This document shows positions 36,890-47,056 of a DNA stretch of 64,000 nucleotides, piece by piece. The notes under the pieces were generated by a model. The model was not told where the DNA came from. It worked only from the letters and a program-made list of their open reading frames with translations, and did not search any database. Source of the DNA: Thalassobaculum fulvum (lineage in GTDB: Bacteria; Pseudomonadota; Alphaproteobacteria; Thalassobaculales; Thalassobaculaceae); the NCBI RefSeq assembly GCF_014652915.1, contig NZ_BMZS01000003.1, positions 310,001-374,000 on the forward strand. Reading direction: 5' to 3'. Numbering within the stretch: position 1 is the stretch's first letter; each line of letters opens with the position of its first letter. The translations under genes and the position numbers were made by a program.

Positions 36890-39166
36890 TTGCCGTCATC
36901 GTTGAAGCACTGGTTTCAGGCGGTCGCCGTCGTGGTCGCGCTGCTCCTCGGCGGAACGGCACACGCGCAGAGCGCGGGCGGACGCGTGTCGGAGATCGAG
37001 GTGCAGGGCACCCAGCGGATCGATCCGGGCACGGTGCGGTCCTACATGCTGATCCAACCCGGCGATCTGTTCGACGCCGACCGGCTGGACCGGTCGCTCA
37101 AGGCGCTGTTCGCGACCGGGCTGTTCGCCGACGTGACGATCCGTCGCCAGGGCGACGCGCTGGTCGTGAGCGTGGTCGAGAACCCGATCATCAACCGGAT
37201 CGCTTTCGAAGGTAACAAGCGGATCGACGACGAGGAACTGGCGCGCGAGGTGGAACTGCGCCCGCGCGTGGTGTTCACGCGGACCCGGGCCCAGCAGGAC
37301 GTCCAGCGGATCGTCGAGATCTACCGGCGCTCCGGGCGCTACGGCGTCACGGTCGAGCCGAAGGTGATCCAGCAGCCGCAGAACCGGGTCGATCTGGTGT
37401 TCGAGATCGACGAGGGCGAACTGACGCCGGTCCAGACCATCTCGTTCATCGGCAACAAGCGGTTCAGCGATTCCACGCTGCGCGGCGTCATCCAGACCAA
37501 GGAATACGCGTTCTATCGGTTCCTCAGCACGGCCGACACATACGATCCGGACCGGCTGAGCTTCGACCGCGAGCTGCTGCGGCGGTTCTATCTCGAGAGC
37601 GGCTATGCCGATTTCCGGGTGCTGTCGGCCGTGGCCGAACTGACCCCCAATCGCGAGGCCTTCGTCGTCACGTTCACGGTGGAGGAGGGCGAGCCCTACA
37701 ACTTCGGTCAGATCGGCTTCGATATCGGGCTCCCGCGGGTCACCGAGGGCGACCTGAACGGGCTCGTGGTGACCGAGACCGGCGACCGCTACGATTCCAC
37801 CAAGGTGGATGAATCGGTCGACGCGATCACCGACAAGCTGGGCAACCTCGGTTATGCATTCGTCGATGTCCGGCCGCGGGTCGAGCGGCATCCGGAAGCG
37901 CAGGCCATCGACATCACTTACCAGATCGGCGAGGCCAGCAAGGTCTTCGTCGAGCGGATCGACATCGTCGGCAACGTGCGAACCCTGGACCGCGTCATCC
38001 GCCGGGAGATGAACCTGGTCGAGGGCGATGCCTTCAACGTCTCGCAGATGCGGCGGTCGGAACGGCGGATCCGCAACCTCGGCTTCTTCAAGTCGGTCAA
38101 GGTCACCAACAGCGAAGGCTCGGCGCCGGACCGCACGGTGATCGTCGTCGAGGTCGAGGAGCAGCCGACCGGCGAGATCTCGTTCGGCATCGGCTACTCC
38201 TCGGTCGACGCCGTCATCGGCGACATCGGCATCCGCGAGCGCAACCTGCTCGGTCGCGGCCAGGACCTGCGGTTCGGCGTGTCCGGGTCGGCCAGCTCCA
38301 CCGAGTACGACATCTCGTTCACCGAGCCGTATTTTCTCGGCCGCGACGTGTCGGCCGGGTTCGATCTGTTCCGGGTGGAGCGGGAGTACACCGAGAGCTC
38401 CTACAGCGAGGTCCGGACCGGCGGTTCGCTGCGCGCGGGCTACGACCTCGCCCCCGATCTCCGGCAGTCGGTGAACTACACGCTGAAGAGCACCGACATC
38501 AAAGACGTCGAATCGGACGCCTCCCGATTCATCAGGGAGCAGGAAGGCACCACCGTGGTGTCGCAGTTCGGCCAGACCCTGACCTACGACAAGCGGGACA
38601 ACCGGCTCGATCCGCGCGAAGGCTACATCGGGCAGTTCACCACGGAGATCGCCGGCGCGGGCGGCGACGAGCGGTTCCTGAGGCTGAAGGCCAAGGGGGC
38701 GTACTACTATCCGCTGGACAACGTGTGGGGCCTGGCGTTCCTGGGGCAGGCCGGCTACATCATCGGCCTCGGGCAGGACGTGTCGATCGCCGAGCGCTTC
38801 TTCATCGGCGGCCATACCTTCCGCGGCTTCGAGAAGGCCGGCGTCGGCCCGCGCGACGTCAGTTCCGACGACGCGCTCGGCGGCAACCAGTATTATGTCG
38901 GTTCCGTCGAGCTGACGTTCCCGACCGGGCTGCCCGAGGATCTCGGCATGCGGGCCTTCGTGTTCAGCGACGTCGGCAGCCTCTGGAACGTCGACGCCAG
39001 CGGGGCGGAGGTACGCGACGTCAACTCGATCCGGGCATCGTTCGGTGTCGGCGTCGAGTTCGTGACGGCGTTCGGCCGGATCCGGGTGGATGCCGCCGAG
39101 CCGGTGCTCAAGGAAGACTTCGACAAGACCGAGCTGTTCCGCTTCAGCTTCGGCACACGTTTCTGA
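36890..39166 (+). CDS. bamA: Outer membrane protein assembly factor BamA
   Basis: Central Omp85 component that folds beta-barrel proteins into the outer membrane. The 758-residue precursor has a signal peptide ending AHA-QS, five POTRA repeats (from VSEIEVQGTQRIDPGTV to about residue 415), and a C-terminal 16-strand barrel containing GGHTFRGFEKAGVGPRD (the conserved L6 RGF motif) and ending in FSFGTRF. The start is TTG with an AGGGGG site seven bases upstream; no ATG or GTG is available before the signal peptide. It leads into skp and the lpx genes. Confidence 0.97.
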   Translation: MPSSLKHWFQAVAVVVALLLGGTAHAQSAGGRVSEIEVQGTQRIDPGTVRSYMLIQPGDLFDADRLDRSLKALFATGLFADVTIRRQGDALVVSVVENPIINRIAFEGNKRIDDEELAREVELRPRVVFTRTRAQQDVQRIVEIYRRSGRYGVTVEPKVIQQPQNRVDLVFEIDEGELTPVQTISFIGNKRFSDSTLRGVIQTKEYAFYRFLSTADTYDPDRLSFDRELLRRFYLESGYADFRVLSAVAELTPNREAFVVTFTVEEGEPYNFGQIGFDIGLPRVTEGDLNGLVVTETGDRYDSTKVDESVDAITDKLGNLGYAFVDVRPRVERHPEAQAIDITYQIGEASKVFVERIDIVGNVRTLDRVIRREMNLVEGDAFNVSQMRRSERRIRNLGFFKSVKVTNSEGSAPDRTVIVVEVEEQPTGEISFGIGYSSVDAVIGDIGIRERNLLGRGQDLRFGVSGSASSTEYDISFTEPYFLGRDVSAGFDLFRVEREYTESSYSEVRTGGSLRAGYDLAPDLRQSVNYTLKSTDIKDVESDASRFIREQEGTTVVSQFGQTLTYDKRDNRLDPREGYIGQFTTEIAGAGGDERFLRLKAKGAYYYPLDNVWGLAFLGQAGYIIGLGQDVSIAERFFIGGHTFRGFEKAGVGPRDVSSDDALGGNQYYVGSVELTFPTGLPEDLGMRAFVFSDVGSLWNVDASGAEVRDVNSIRASFGVGVEFVTAFGRIRVDAAEPVLKEDFDKTELFRFSFGTRF

Positions 39167-39177
39167 GGAGGCCGCCG

Positions 39178-39762
39178 ATGCCGGCCCCGCGCGCGGCGGC
39201 GTTGCTGACCGCCCTGTTGATCCTGGGAGTTCCGACCGGCCTGCTGCACGCCCAGACGGCACCGCCGTCGGCGCCGGCCGAAGTGGCGGAGCTGCCGGTC
39301 GCGGTCGTGGATGTTCAGGGGATCATGCGGGCCGCACAGGCGGCCAAAGCGATCCACGAGCAGATCGAGACGCGCCGGAGCGCCTACCAGGAGGAGGTCT
39401 CGGCCGAGGAAAAGCGCCTGCGCACGGTCGAACAGGACCTGGCGCAGCAGCGGAGCATCCTCGCCCCGGAGGCCTACCAGCAGAAGGTCAGGCAGTTTCA
39501 GTCGCAGGTCGCCGAGGTCCAGCGCCAGGTCCAGATGCGCAAGCGCGAGCTCGACGAGACCTTCGCCAAGGCGATGAACGAGGTCCGCAAGTCGCTGGTC
39601 TCCGTGGTTGCCGAGATCGCCGAGCAGCGGGGCATCAAGCTCGTCCTGTTCAAGAGCCAGATCGTCATCGCGGAGAAATCCCTGGACGTATCCGACGAGA
39701 CCCTGAAGCGTCTGAACGAGCGGCTGCCGACGGTCAAGGTCGACCTGCCGCCGTTGAAATAG
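39178..39762 (+). CDS. skp: OmpH/Skp-family periplasmic chaperone
   Basis: Periplasmic holdase that guards unfolded outer-membrane proteins on the way to BamA. The 194-residue precursor has a signal peptide ending LHA-QT, then [21 protein letters not shown], a long heptad-rich coiled coil (about 60-150), and a closing strand-helix portion with [20 protein letters not shown]. Follows bamA after 11 bases with a GAGGAGG site. Confidence 0.92.
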   Translation: MPAPRAAALLTALLILGVPTGLLHAQTAPPSAPAEVAELPVAVVDVQGIMRAAQAAKAIHEQIETRRSAYQEEVSAEEKRLRTVEQDLAQQRSILAPEAYQQKVRQFQSQVAEVQRQVQMRKRELDETFAKAMNEVRKSLVSVVAEIAEQRGIKLVLFKSQIVIAEKSLDVSDETLKRLNERLPTVKVDLPPLK

Positions 39763-39772
39763 GAGGCGCGCG

Positions 39773-40801
39773 ATGACCGATCCCCGGTTCTTCCGTTCCC
39801 ATGGCCCGTTCACCGTGGCCGAACTCGCCGCCATGACCGGCGCGGAACTCGTCGGGGCGGGCGATCCCGGCCTGGCGATCACCGATCTGGCACCGCTCGA
39901 TACGGCCGGCCCGACCCAGGTCGCCTTCCTGGAAAACCGGCGATATCTGTCGGGCTTCAGAAGCTGTCGCGCCGGCGCCTGCCTGGTGGCGCCGGAGTTC
40001 GTCCCGCAGGCCCCGGAAGGGATGGCGCTGCTGGTGACGCCGCGGCCGCGGCGCAACTTCGCACGCATCGGCCAGGCCTTCTTCCCGCCGGAGCCCGCCG
40101 CGCCCGGCGTGCATCCCGCCGCCGTGGTCGACCCGGCAGCCGAGCTCGGCGATTCGGTCTCGATCGGCCCCGGAGCCGTGGTCGCTGCCGGTGCCCGGAT
40201 CGGGGCGCGCAGCGAGATCGGTCCGAACGTGGTGATCGGCGAAGCGGTCGAGATCGGCGAGGCGACCCGGATCGGGGCCGGCGCCTCGGTCAGCCACGCC
40301 CTGATCGGGGCCCGGGTGCATATCTATCCCGGCGTGCGGATCGGCCAGCCGGGCTTCGGGTTCGAGATGGATGCCGACGGCCCCTTCATGGTGCCGCAGC
40401 TCGGACGGGTCATCGTGGAGGACGACGTCGAGATCGGCGCCAACACCACGATCGATCGCGGCAGCGGCCCCGACACCGTGATCGGCCGCGGTACCATGAT
40501 TGATAATCTCGTACAGATAGGCCACAACGTCGTGGTCGGTCGCGGCTGCATCATCGTCGCGCAAGTCGGCATCTCGGGTAGCACGCGGCTGGGGAATCGG
40601 GTGGTTCTGGCCGGACAGGTCGGTGTCGCCGGGCATCTGGAGATCGGAGACGGCGTCCAGATCGCCGCCAAGTCGGGGGTGAACCGAAGCGTGCCTGCCG
40701 GCGTAGCAGTGGGTGGCGCTCCGGCCGTCCCGATCCGCGAGTTCCGCCGCCAGATCGCGGCAATCAAGCGATTGGGACGTCGAAGCGAAGGCGATACGTG
40801 A
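39773..40801 (+). CDS. lpxD: UDP-3-O-(3-hydroxyacyl)glucosamine N-acyltransferase
   Basis: Third step of lipid A synthesis, adding the amide-linked 3-hydroxyacyl chain. The 342-residue protein has the N-terminal uridine-binding domain ([16 protein letters not shown]), a left-handed beta-helix of hexapeptide repeats (from [20 protein letters not shown]), the catalytic His in [15 protein letters not shown], and a C-terminal helix. It sits between skp and fabZ, as in most Gram-negatives. Confidence 0.97.
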   Translation: MTDPRFFRSHGPFTVAELAAMTGAELVGAGDPGLAITDLAPLDTAGPTQVAFLENRRYLSGFRSCRAGACLVAPEFVPQAPEGMALLVTPRPRRNFARIGQAFFPPEPAAPGVHPAAVVDPAAELGDSVSIGPGAVVAAGARIGARSEIGPNVVIGEAVEIGEATRIGAGASVSHALIGARVHIYPGVRIGQPGFGFEMDADGPFMVPQLGRVIVEDDVEIGANTTIDRGSGPDTVIGRGTMIDNLVQIGHNVVVGRGCIIVAQVGISGSTRLGNRVVLAGQVGVAGHLEIGDGVQIAAKSGVNRSVPAGVAVGGAPAVPIREFRRQIAAIKRLGRRSEGDT

Positions 40802-40812
40802 GGCGTCAGGAA

Positions 40813-41289
40813 ATGAGTCAGGCGGAAGCGACCCCAGCGGCCGAGACCGGGGTGGACATCGACGTGATGCGGGTGATGGAACTGATCCCGCACCGGTACC
40901 CGTTCCTGATGGTGGACCGGGTCGAGTCGATCGTTCCGGACACGAGTTGCATCGGCATCAAGAACGTGTCGATCAACGAGCCGTTCTTCCAGGGCCACTT
41001 CCCGACGCGTCCCGTCATGCCGGGCGTGCTGATCATCGAGTCGATGGCCCAGACCGCCGGGTGCCTGGTGGTCGCCACGCTCGGTCCGGAGAGCGAGGGC
41101 AAGCTCGTGTACTTCATGACCGTCGACGACGCCCGGTTCCGCAAGCCGGTCGTGCCGGGCGACCAGATGAAGGTGCACGTCCGCAAGCTCCGCAACCGCG
41201 GTCCGGTCTGGAAGTTCCAGGGGGAGGCTCGGGTCGACGGCACGCTGGTCGCCGAGGCCACCTACTCCGCGATGATTCTCGACGCCTGA
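40813..41289 (+). CDS. fabZ: 3-hydroxyacyl-ACP dehydratase FabZ
   Basis: Dehydrates 3-hydroxyacyl-ACP in fatty acid elongation and competes with LpxA/LpxD for the same 3-hydroxyacyl-ACP pool. The hot-dog-fold protein of about 158 residues shows [36 protein letters not shown] (catalytic His) and the Glu-bearing [10 protein letters not shown]. The ATG at 40813 follows GGCGTCAGGAA; a GTG at 40798, overlapping the lpxD stop, could add five residues (MRRQE). Confidence 0.95.
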   Translation: MSQAEATPAAETGVDIDVMRVMELIPHRYPFLMVDRVESIVPDTSCIGIKNVSINEPFFQGHFPTRPVMPGVLIIESMAQTAGCLVVATLGPESEGKLVYFMTVDDARFRKPVVPGDQMKVHVRKLRNRGPVWKFQGEARVDGTLVAEATYSAMILDA

Positions 41290-41303
41290 CCCGGAGACGC
41301 CAA

Positions 41304-42107
41304 GTGGCGCGAGAGATCCATCCGACCGCCGTGGTCGAGGCCGGGGCGGAACTCGGCGAAGACGTCCGGATCGGCCCGTACACGGTCATCGGCCCACAGG
41401 TCACGCTGTCCGACGGCTGCGTCGTGCACAGCCATGTGGTGATCGGCGGCCGGACCGGTATCGGGGCCCGCACCGAGATCTTCCCGTTCGCCAGCATCGG
41501 CCTGCGTCCCCAGGACCTGAAGTACCGCGGGGAGCCGTCGGAGCTGGTGATCGGCAGCGACACGGTCATCCGCGAGCACGCGACCCTGAACCCGGGCACC
41601 GAGGGCGGCGGGCTGCTGACCCGCGTCGGCGACCGCTGCCTGCTGATGGTCGGCAGCCACGTCGCGCACGACTGCGACGTCGGCGACGGCGTGATCATGG
41701 CGAACAACGCCACGCTCGCGGGGCACGTGCGGGTCGAGGACTATGCCGTGCTCGGCGGTCTGTCGGCGGTCCACCAGTTCGTCCGGATCGGCCGCAACGC
41801 CATGGTCGGCGGCATGACCGGTGTCGAGCGCGACGTCATTCCCTACGGCTCCGTCGTGGGCGACCGGGCCCGGCTCTCGGGGATCAACATCATCGGCATG
41901 AAGCGCCGCGGGCTGGGGCGGGACGACATCAACGCGGTGCGCAAGGCGTATCGGCTTCTGTTCGCGGCCGAGGGCACCTTCCAGGAGCGCCTCCAGGAAG
42001 TCGCCGATGAATTCGCCGACTGTGCACCGGTGATGGAGATCGTGGGCTTCATCCGCGAGGACTCCTCGCGGAAGATCTGCCAGCCAGGAGACGGCGGCGA
42101 ACTCTGA
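41304..42107 (+). CDS. lpxA: UDP-N-acetylglucosamine O-acyltransferase
   Basis: First step of lipid A synthesis. The 267-residue trimeric beta-helix enzyme begins REIHPTAVVEAGAELGEDV and carries the catalytic His in GSHVAHDCDVGDGVIMANN. GGLSAVHQFVRIG and a C-terminal helical domain (NAVRKAYRLLFAAEG) complete it. GTG is used as start, 14 bases after fabZ, with a GGAG site. The chain-length ruler residue was not assigned. Confidence 0.96.
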   Translation: MAREIHPTAVVEAGAELGEDVRIGPYTVIGPQVTLSDGCVVHSHVVIGGRTGIGARTEIFPFASIGLRPQDLKYRGEPSELVIGSDTVIREHATLNPGTEGGGLLTRVGDRCLLMVGSHVAHDCDVGDGVIMANNATLAGHVRVEDYAVLGGLSAVHQFVRIGRNAMVGGMTGVERDVIPYGSVVGDRARLSGINIIGMKRRGLGRDDINAVRKAYRLLFAAEGTFQERLQEVADEFADCAPVMEIVGFIREDSSRKICQPGDGGEL

Positions 42108-42114
42108 GGCGGAG

Positions 42115-42939
42115 ATGGGCGGTCTCGGAATTGTCGCGGGCGGGGGCGTTTTGCCTCGCCGTATCGCCGAGTCCGGGTCGGCCGCAGGCCGGCCGGTGTT
42201 CATCGTTGCGTTCGAGGGCCATACCGACCCGGCCACGGTCGAGGGGTTCGGCCATGTCTGGCTGAAGCTCGGGCAGACCGACGCGGCTTTGCGGGCACTG
42301 CACGCCGCCGGCTGCGTCGACGTGGTGATGGCCGGGCCGATGCGGCGCCCGACACTGTCGTCTCTGTCGCTCGACCGGCGTTCGGTCACCGCGCTGGCCA
42401 AGGCCGGGACCCGAGTCTTCGGGGACGACGGGCTGCTGTCGCTGATCGTCGAGGAGATCGAGCGCGACGGCTTCAGGGTGGTCGGGGTCGAAGACCTGCT
42501 CGGCGGTTACCTGGCCTATGAAGGGACCCTCGCCGGCGGGCCGCTCGGCGCGGCGGACGAGCGCGACGTGGTGCGCGGCATCGCGGCGTTGCGGGCTATC
42601 GGAGCCGCCGACATCGGTCAGGCGGTCGCCGTCCAGGAGGGGCTCGTGCTGGCGGTCGAGGCAATCGAGGGTACCGACGCCATGATCGCCCGGGCCGGCC
42701 TCCTGCGACGGCCCGGCGCCGGTCCGGTCCTGGTCAAGGGCAGCAAGCCCGGGCAGGAAGGCCGTGCCGACCGGCCGACGGTCGGCGCGGGAACGGTTGT
42801 CGCGGCGGCCGCCGCCGGATTCCGGGGTATCGCGATCGAGGCCGGGGCGACGCTGGTTGTCGACCGTGCGGCGACCGTGCGCGCGGTCGAACAGGCCGGG
42901 CTGTTCCTGGTCGCACGGAGCTTCTCGGATCCGACATGA
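42115..42939 (+). CDS. lpxI: UDP-2,3-diacylglucosamine pyrophosphatase LpxI
   Basis: Hydrolyses UDP-2,3-diacylglucosamine to lipid X in lipid A synthesis. The 274-residue protein belongs to the LpxI (DUF1009) family, which replaces LpxH in alphaproteobacteria and cleaves the other phosphate bond. Family segments are GIVAGGGVLPRRIAE, DVVMAGPMRRP, FGDDGLLSLIVEEIERDGFRV, AVEAIEGTDAMIARAG, VLVKGSKPGQEGRADRPTVG and GIAIEAGATLVVD. It overlaps lpxB by four bases, and lpxA lies eight bases upstream. Confidence 0.95.
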   Translation: MGGLGIVAGGGVLPRRIAESGSAAGRPVFIVAFEGHTDPATVEGFGHVWLKLGQTDAALRALHAAGCVDVVMAGPMRRPTLSSLSLDRRSVTALAKAGTRVFGDDGLLSLIVEEIERDGFRVVGVEDLLGGYLAYEGTLAGGPLGAADERDVVRGIAALRAIGAADIGQAVAVQEGLVLAVEAIEGTDAMIARAGLLRRPGAGPVLVKGSKPGQEGRADRPTVGAGTVVAAAAAGFRGIAIEAGATLVVDRAATVRAVEQAGLFLVARSFSDPT

Positions 42940-44117
42940 GCGAGGACGACGCACCGCTGATCTACCTGATGGCCGGCGAGGCCTCGGGTGACGTGCTCGG
43001 GGCCGGGCTGATGCGGTCGCTGAAGGCGATGACCGGCGGCCGGGTGAGGTTCGCCGGCCTGGGCGGCGACGCGATGGCCGCCGAGGGGCTGGAGAGCCTG
43101 TTCCCGATCTCCGAGATGGCGGTCATGGGGATCGTCGAGATCCTGCCGAAGGCCCCGAAGCTGCTGCGTCGGGTTCGCGAGACCGTCGAGGACGCCTGGC
43201 AGCGCCGGCCGGTTGCGGTCGTCTCCATCGACTCCAAGGCGTTCACCATGCGGGTGCAGAAGCGGCTTCACAAGCTGCGCGACGCCGCCGGCGGGCAGGG
43301 GCCGAAACTGATCCATTGGGTGCCGCCGACGGTGTGGGCGTGGCGACCCGGGCGCGCCAAGGCGATCGCCCGCCACCTCGACCACCTGCTGACGCTGTTT
43401 CCGTTCGAACCGCCGTACTTCGAGGAGCACGGCCTGGACACCACCTTCGTCGGCCACCCGGCGGTCGGACAGCCGGCCGGCAACGGCGCGGCGTTCCGCG
43501 GACGGTTCCGGCTGCCGAAGGGCGCACCGGTGCTCGGCGTGATGCCCGGCAGCCGCCCGGGCGAGGTCAGGAGTCTGCTGCCGGTGTTCCGGGAGGTCGT
43601 CGCGCGGCTTGCTGGGCGCTACCAGGCGCTGCAGGTGGTGATCCCGACGGTGCCGCTGGTGGCCGATGCGGTCCGCGAAGAGACCAGGGACTGGCGGGCG
43701 CCGGTCACGGTGGTGCAGGACCCGCGCTACAAGTACGACGCATTCGCGGCCTGTACGGTGGCGCTGGCGGCGTCGGGCACGGTGACCCTCGAGTTGACTC
43801 TGGCCGGGGTGCCGACGGTGGTCGCCTATCGCGTCAACGCCGTCTCGGCGGCGATCGCCCGCCGGCTGATCGACCCGGATGCGATCGTGCTGACCAACAA
43901 GCTGCTGGGGCGGCGCGTAATCCCGCAGTTCATCCAGGAGGACTGCACCGCCGACCGGCTGACGGTCGCGGTCGAGCGGCTGTTCGACGACCCGCGGGCG
44001 CGGGCCGAGCAGGGTGCCGCCAGCGAGGCGGTCCGCGGTCTTCTCCAGGCCGACGACGAGGCTCCCTCGGAGCGGGCGGCGCGGACCGTCCTGCGGGTCG
44101 CCGGCCTCGCTGCCTGA
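42936..44117 (+). CDS. lpxB: Lipid-A-disaccharide synthase
   Basis: Inverting glycosyltransferase (GT19) joining lipid X to UDP-2,3-diacylglucosamine. The 393-residue protein shows IYLMAGEASGDVLGAGLM, FAGLGGDAMAAEGLESLFP, VVSIDSKAFTMRVQKRL, WVPPTVWAWRPGRA, VGHPAVGQP, VMPGSRPGEVRSLLPVF and AASGTVTLELTLAGVPTVVAYR. It is the last gene of the lipid A run; a strong hairpin follows 25 bases after its stop. Confidence 0.96.
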   Translation: MSEDDAPLIYLMAGEASGDVLGAGLMRSLKAMTGGRVRFAGLGGDAMAAEGLESLFPISEMAVMGIVEILPKAPKLLRRVRETVEDAWQRRPVAVVSIDSKAFTMRVQKRLHKLRDAAGGQGPKLIHWVPPTVWAWRPGRAKAIARHLDHLLTLFPFEPPYFEEHGLDTTFVGHPAVGQPAGNGAAFRGRFRLPKGAPVLGVMPGSRPGEVRSLLPVFREVVARLAGRYQALQVVIPTVPLVADAVREETRDWRAPVTVVQDPRYKYDAFAACTVALAASGTVTLELTLAGVPTVVAYRVNAVSAAIARRLIDPDAIVLTNKLLGRRVIPQFIQEDCTADRLTVAVERLFDDPRARAEQGAASEAVRGLLQADDEAPSERAARTVLRVAGLAA

Positions 44118-44142
44118 GCGGAGCCGTCGGGCCGAAACGCAA

Positions 44143-44167
44143 AGAGGGCGGCCGTCGGCCGCCCTCT
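44143..44167. terminator. Bidirectional terminator between lpxB and gltA
   Basis: AGAGGGCGGCC and GGCCGCCCTCT form a perfect 11-bp stem around a GTC loop, between two convergent genes. On the minus strand the stem is followed by TTTGCGTTTC, a moderate T-run, so it should terminate gltA; on the plus strand CTGTCGTC follows. Confidence 0.85.
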
Positions 44168-44192
44168 GTCGTCGCTGCGAGGCCGCTGTCGA

Positions 44193-45494
<1,302 letters not shown>

Positions 45495-45529
45495 AGTATC
45501 CGTCCCCTGTGTCTCGGGCGGCCTCTGGC

Positions 45530-45549
45530 GCGGGCCCCGAGGGGCCCGC
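45530..45549. terminator. GC-rich hairpin between gltX and gltA
   Basis: GCGGGCCCC and GGGGCCCGC form an inverted repeat separated by two bases (about eight stacked pairs and a four-base loop). It lies after gltX and before gltA on the minus strand. There is no T-run, so it may be an RNA-processing or partial termination signal rather than a full terminator. Confidence 0.4.
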
Positions 45550-45566
45550 CGGGCCGGCGGTGGATA

Positions 45567-46982
45567 TTAGCCGTTAGTGTGCACTGCGCAAACCGCCTCG
45601 ATGCGCCGCAGCGACTCGGCCTTTCCGAGCACCGCCAGGACCTCGAAGATCCCCGGCGAGGCGGTTGACCCTGTGACCGCGGCCCGCAGCGGTTGCGCCA
45701 CTTTCCCCAGCTTCAGGTCGCTGGCCTCGGCGAACTGGCGCACGGCTTCCTCGATGCCGTGCTCATCGAACGAAGTAAGTGCGTTTAGGTGCGGTGCAAG
45801 AGCGGCCAGCGCGGCGCGGCCGGCGTCGTCGAGCAGGGCGGCGGCCTTCGGCTCCATCGGCAGCGGCAGCGGCGCGACGTAGAAGCGCGCCTTCTCGGCC
45901 AGTTCGACCAGGGTCTTGGCCCGCGACTTCAGGCCGGCCATCCCGGCGTTCAGCCGGCGTGTCGCCTCGCCGTCGAGGGTCAGTGCCGGGTCGCAGGCCA
46001 GTCGCTCGACGACCAGGTCGGTCAGGCGGCGGTCGTCGGCCTCGCGGATGTAGTGGCCGTTGAGGCTCTCCAGCTTGGCATAGTCGAAACGGGCGGCCGA
46101 CTGCCCGACCTTGTCCAGGTCGAACCACTCGACCGCCTGCTCGGTCGAGATGATCTCGTCGTCGCCGTGGCTCCAGCCGAGGCGCAGCAGGTAGTTGCGC
46201 AGCGCCTCCGGCAGGTAGCCCATGTCGCGGTAGGCGTCGACGCCGAGTGCCCCGTGCCGCTTCGAGAACTTGGCGCCGTCCGGCCCGTGGATCAGCGGGA
46301 CGTGCGCGAACACCGGCACCTGCCAGCCCATCGCCTGGTAGATCAGCATCTGCCGGAAGGCGTTGTTCAGGTGATCGTCGCCGCGGATGACGTGGGTGAC
46401 CGCCATGTCGTGGTCGTCGACCACCACCGAGTGCATGTAGGTCGGCGAGCCGTCGGCCCGTAGCAGGATCATGTCGTCGAGCTGCGCGTGCGGCACGGTG
46501 ACCGCGCCCTGCACGGCGTCGTGGATCGTCATCTCGCCGTCCAGCGGCGCCTTGATGCGGATCACCGGGGCGACGCCGGCCGGCGCCTCGGACGGGTCGC
46601 GGTCGCGCCAGCGGCCGTCGTACCGGATCGAGCGGCCCTCGGCGCGCGCCCGGTCCCGCATCTCCGCGAGCTCCTCGGGCGTGCAGTAGCAGCGGTACGC
46701 CTTGCCTTCCGCGAGTAGCTGATGCGCCACCTCGGCGTGTCGAGCGGCGCGCTCCGACTGGAACACGATCTCGCCGTCGCCCTGCAGGCCGAGCCACGAC
46801 AGTCCGTCGAGGATCGCGTCTACGGCTTCCTTAGTGGAGCGCTGACGGTCGGTGTCCTCGATGCGCAGTCGGTAGGTGCCGCCATGGTGGCGGGCGAACA
46901 GCCAGTTGAAGAGCGCGGTCCGGGCTCCGCCGATGTGCAGGAAGCCGGTGGGCGACGGCGCGAAGCGGGTGACGACGGTCAT
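45567..46982 (-). CDS. gltX: Glutamyl-tRNA synthetase
   Basis: Charges tRNA-Glu (and in many alphaproteobacteria also tRNA-Gln, which is then amidated). The 471-residue class I enzyme has the HIGH-type motif [20 protein letters not shown] near the start and the KMSKS-type motif [10 protein letters not shown] Zn-site-like CYCTPEEL and [18 protein letters not shown] are also seen. Its C-terminal anticodon domain includes [19 protein letters not shown]. Divergent from comEC across a 74-base gap. Confidence 0.96.
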   Translation of the reverse strand: MTVVTRFAPSPTGFLHIGGARTALFNWLFARHHGGTYRLRIEDTDRQRSTKEAVDAILDGLSWLGLQGDGEIVFQSERAARHAEVAHQLLAEGKAYRCYCTPEELAEMRDRARAEGRSIRYDGRWRDRDPSEAPAGVAPVIRIKAPLDGEMTIHDAVQGAVTVPHAQLDDMILLRADGSPTYMHSVVVDDHDMAVTHVIRGDDHLNNAFRQMLIYQAMGWQVPVFAHVPLIHGPDGAKFSKRHGALGVDAYRDMGYLPEALRNYLLRLGWSHGDDEIISTEQAVEWFDLDKVGQSAARFDYAKLESLNGHYIREADDRRLTDLVVERLACDPALTLDGEATRRLNAGMAGLKSRAKTLVELAEKARFYVAPLPLPMEPKAAALLDDAGRAALAALAPHLNALTSFDEHGIEEAVRQFAEASDLKLGKVAQPLRAAVTGSTASPGIFEVLAVLGKAESLRRIEAVCAVHTNG

Positions 46983-47056
46983 GAGGCGCGGCTCGTTTCG
47001 CGTTTAGGGTGCGGGCGATCGGACCCGATCGCGCCCACCCGGCGGGAGGGCGGGAG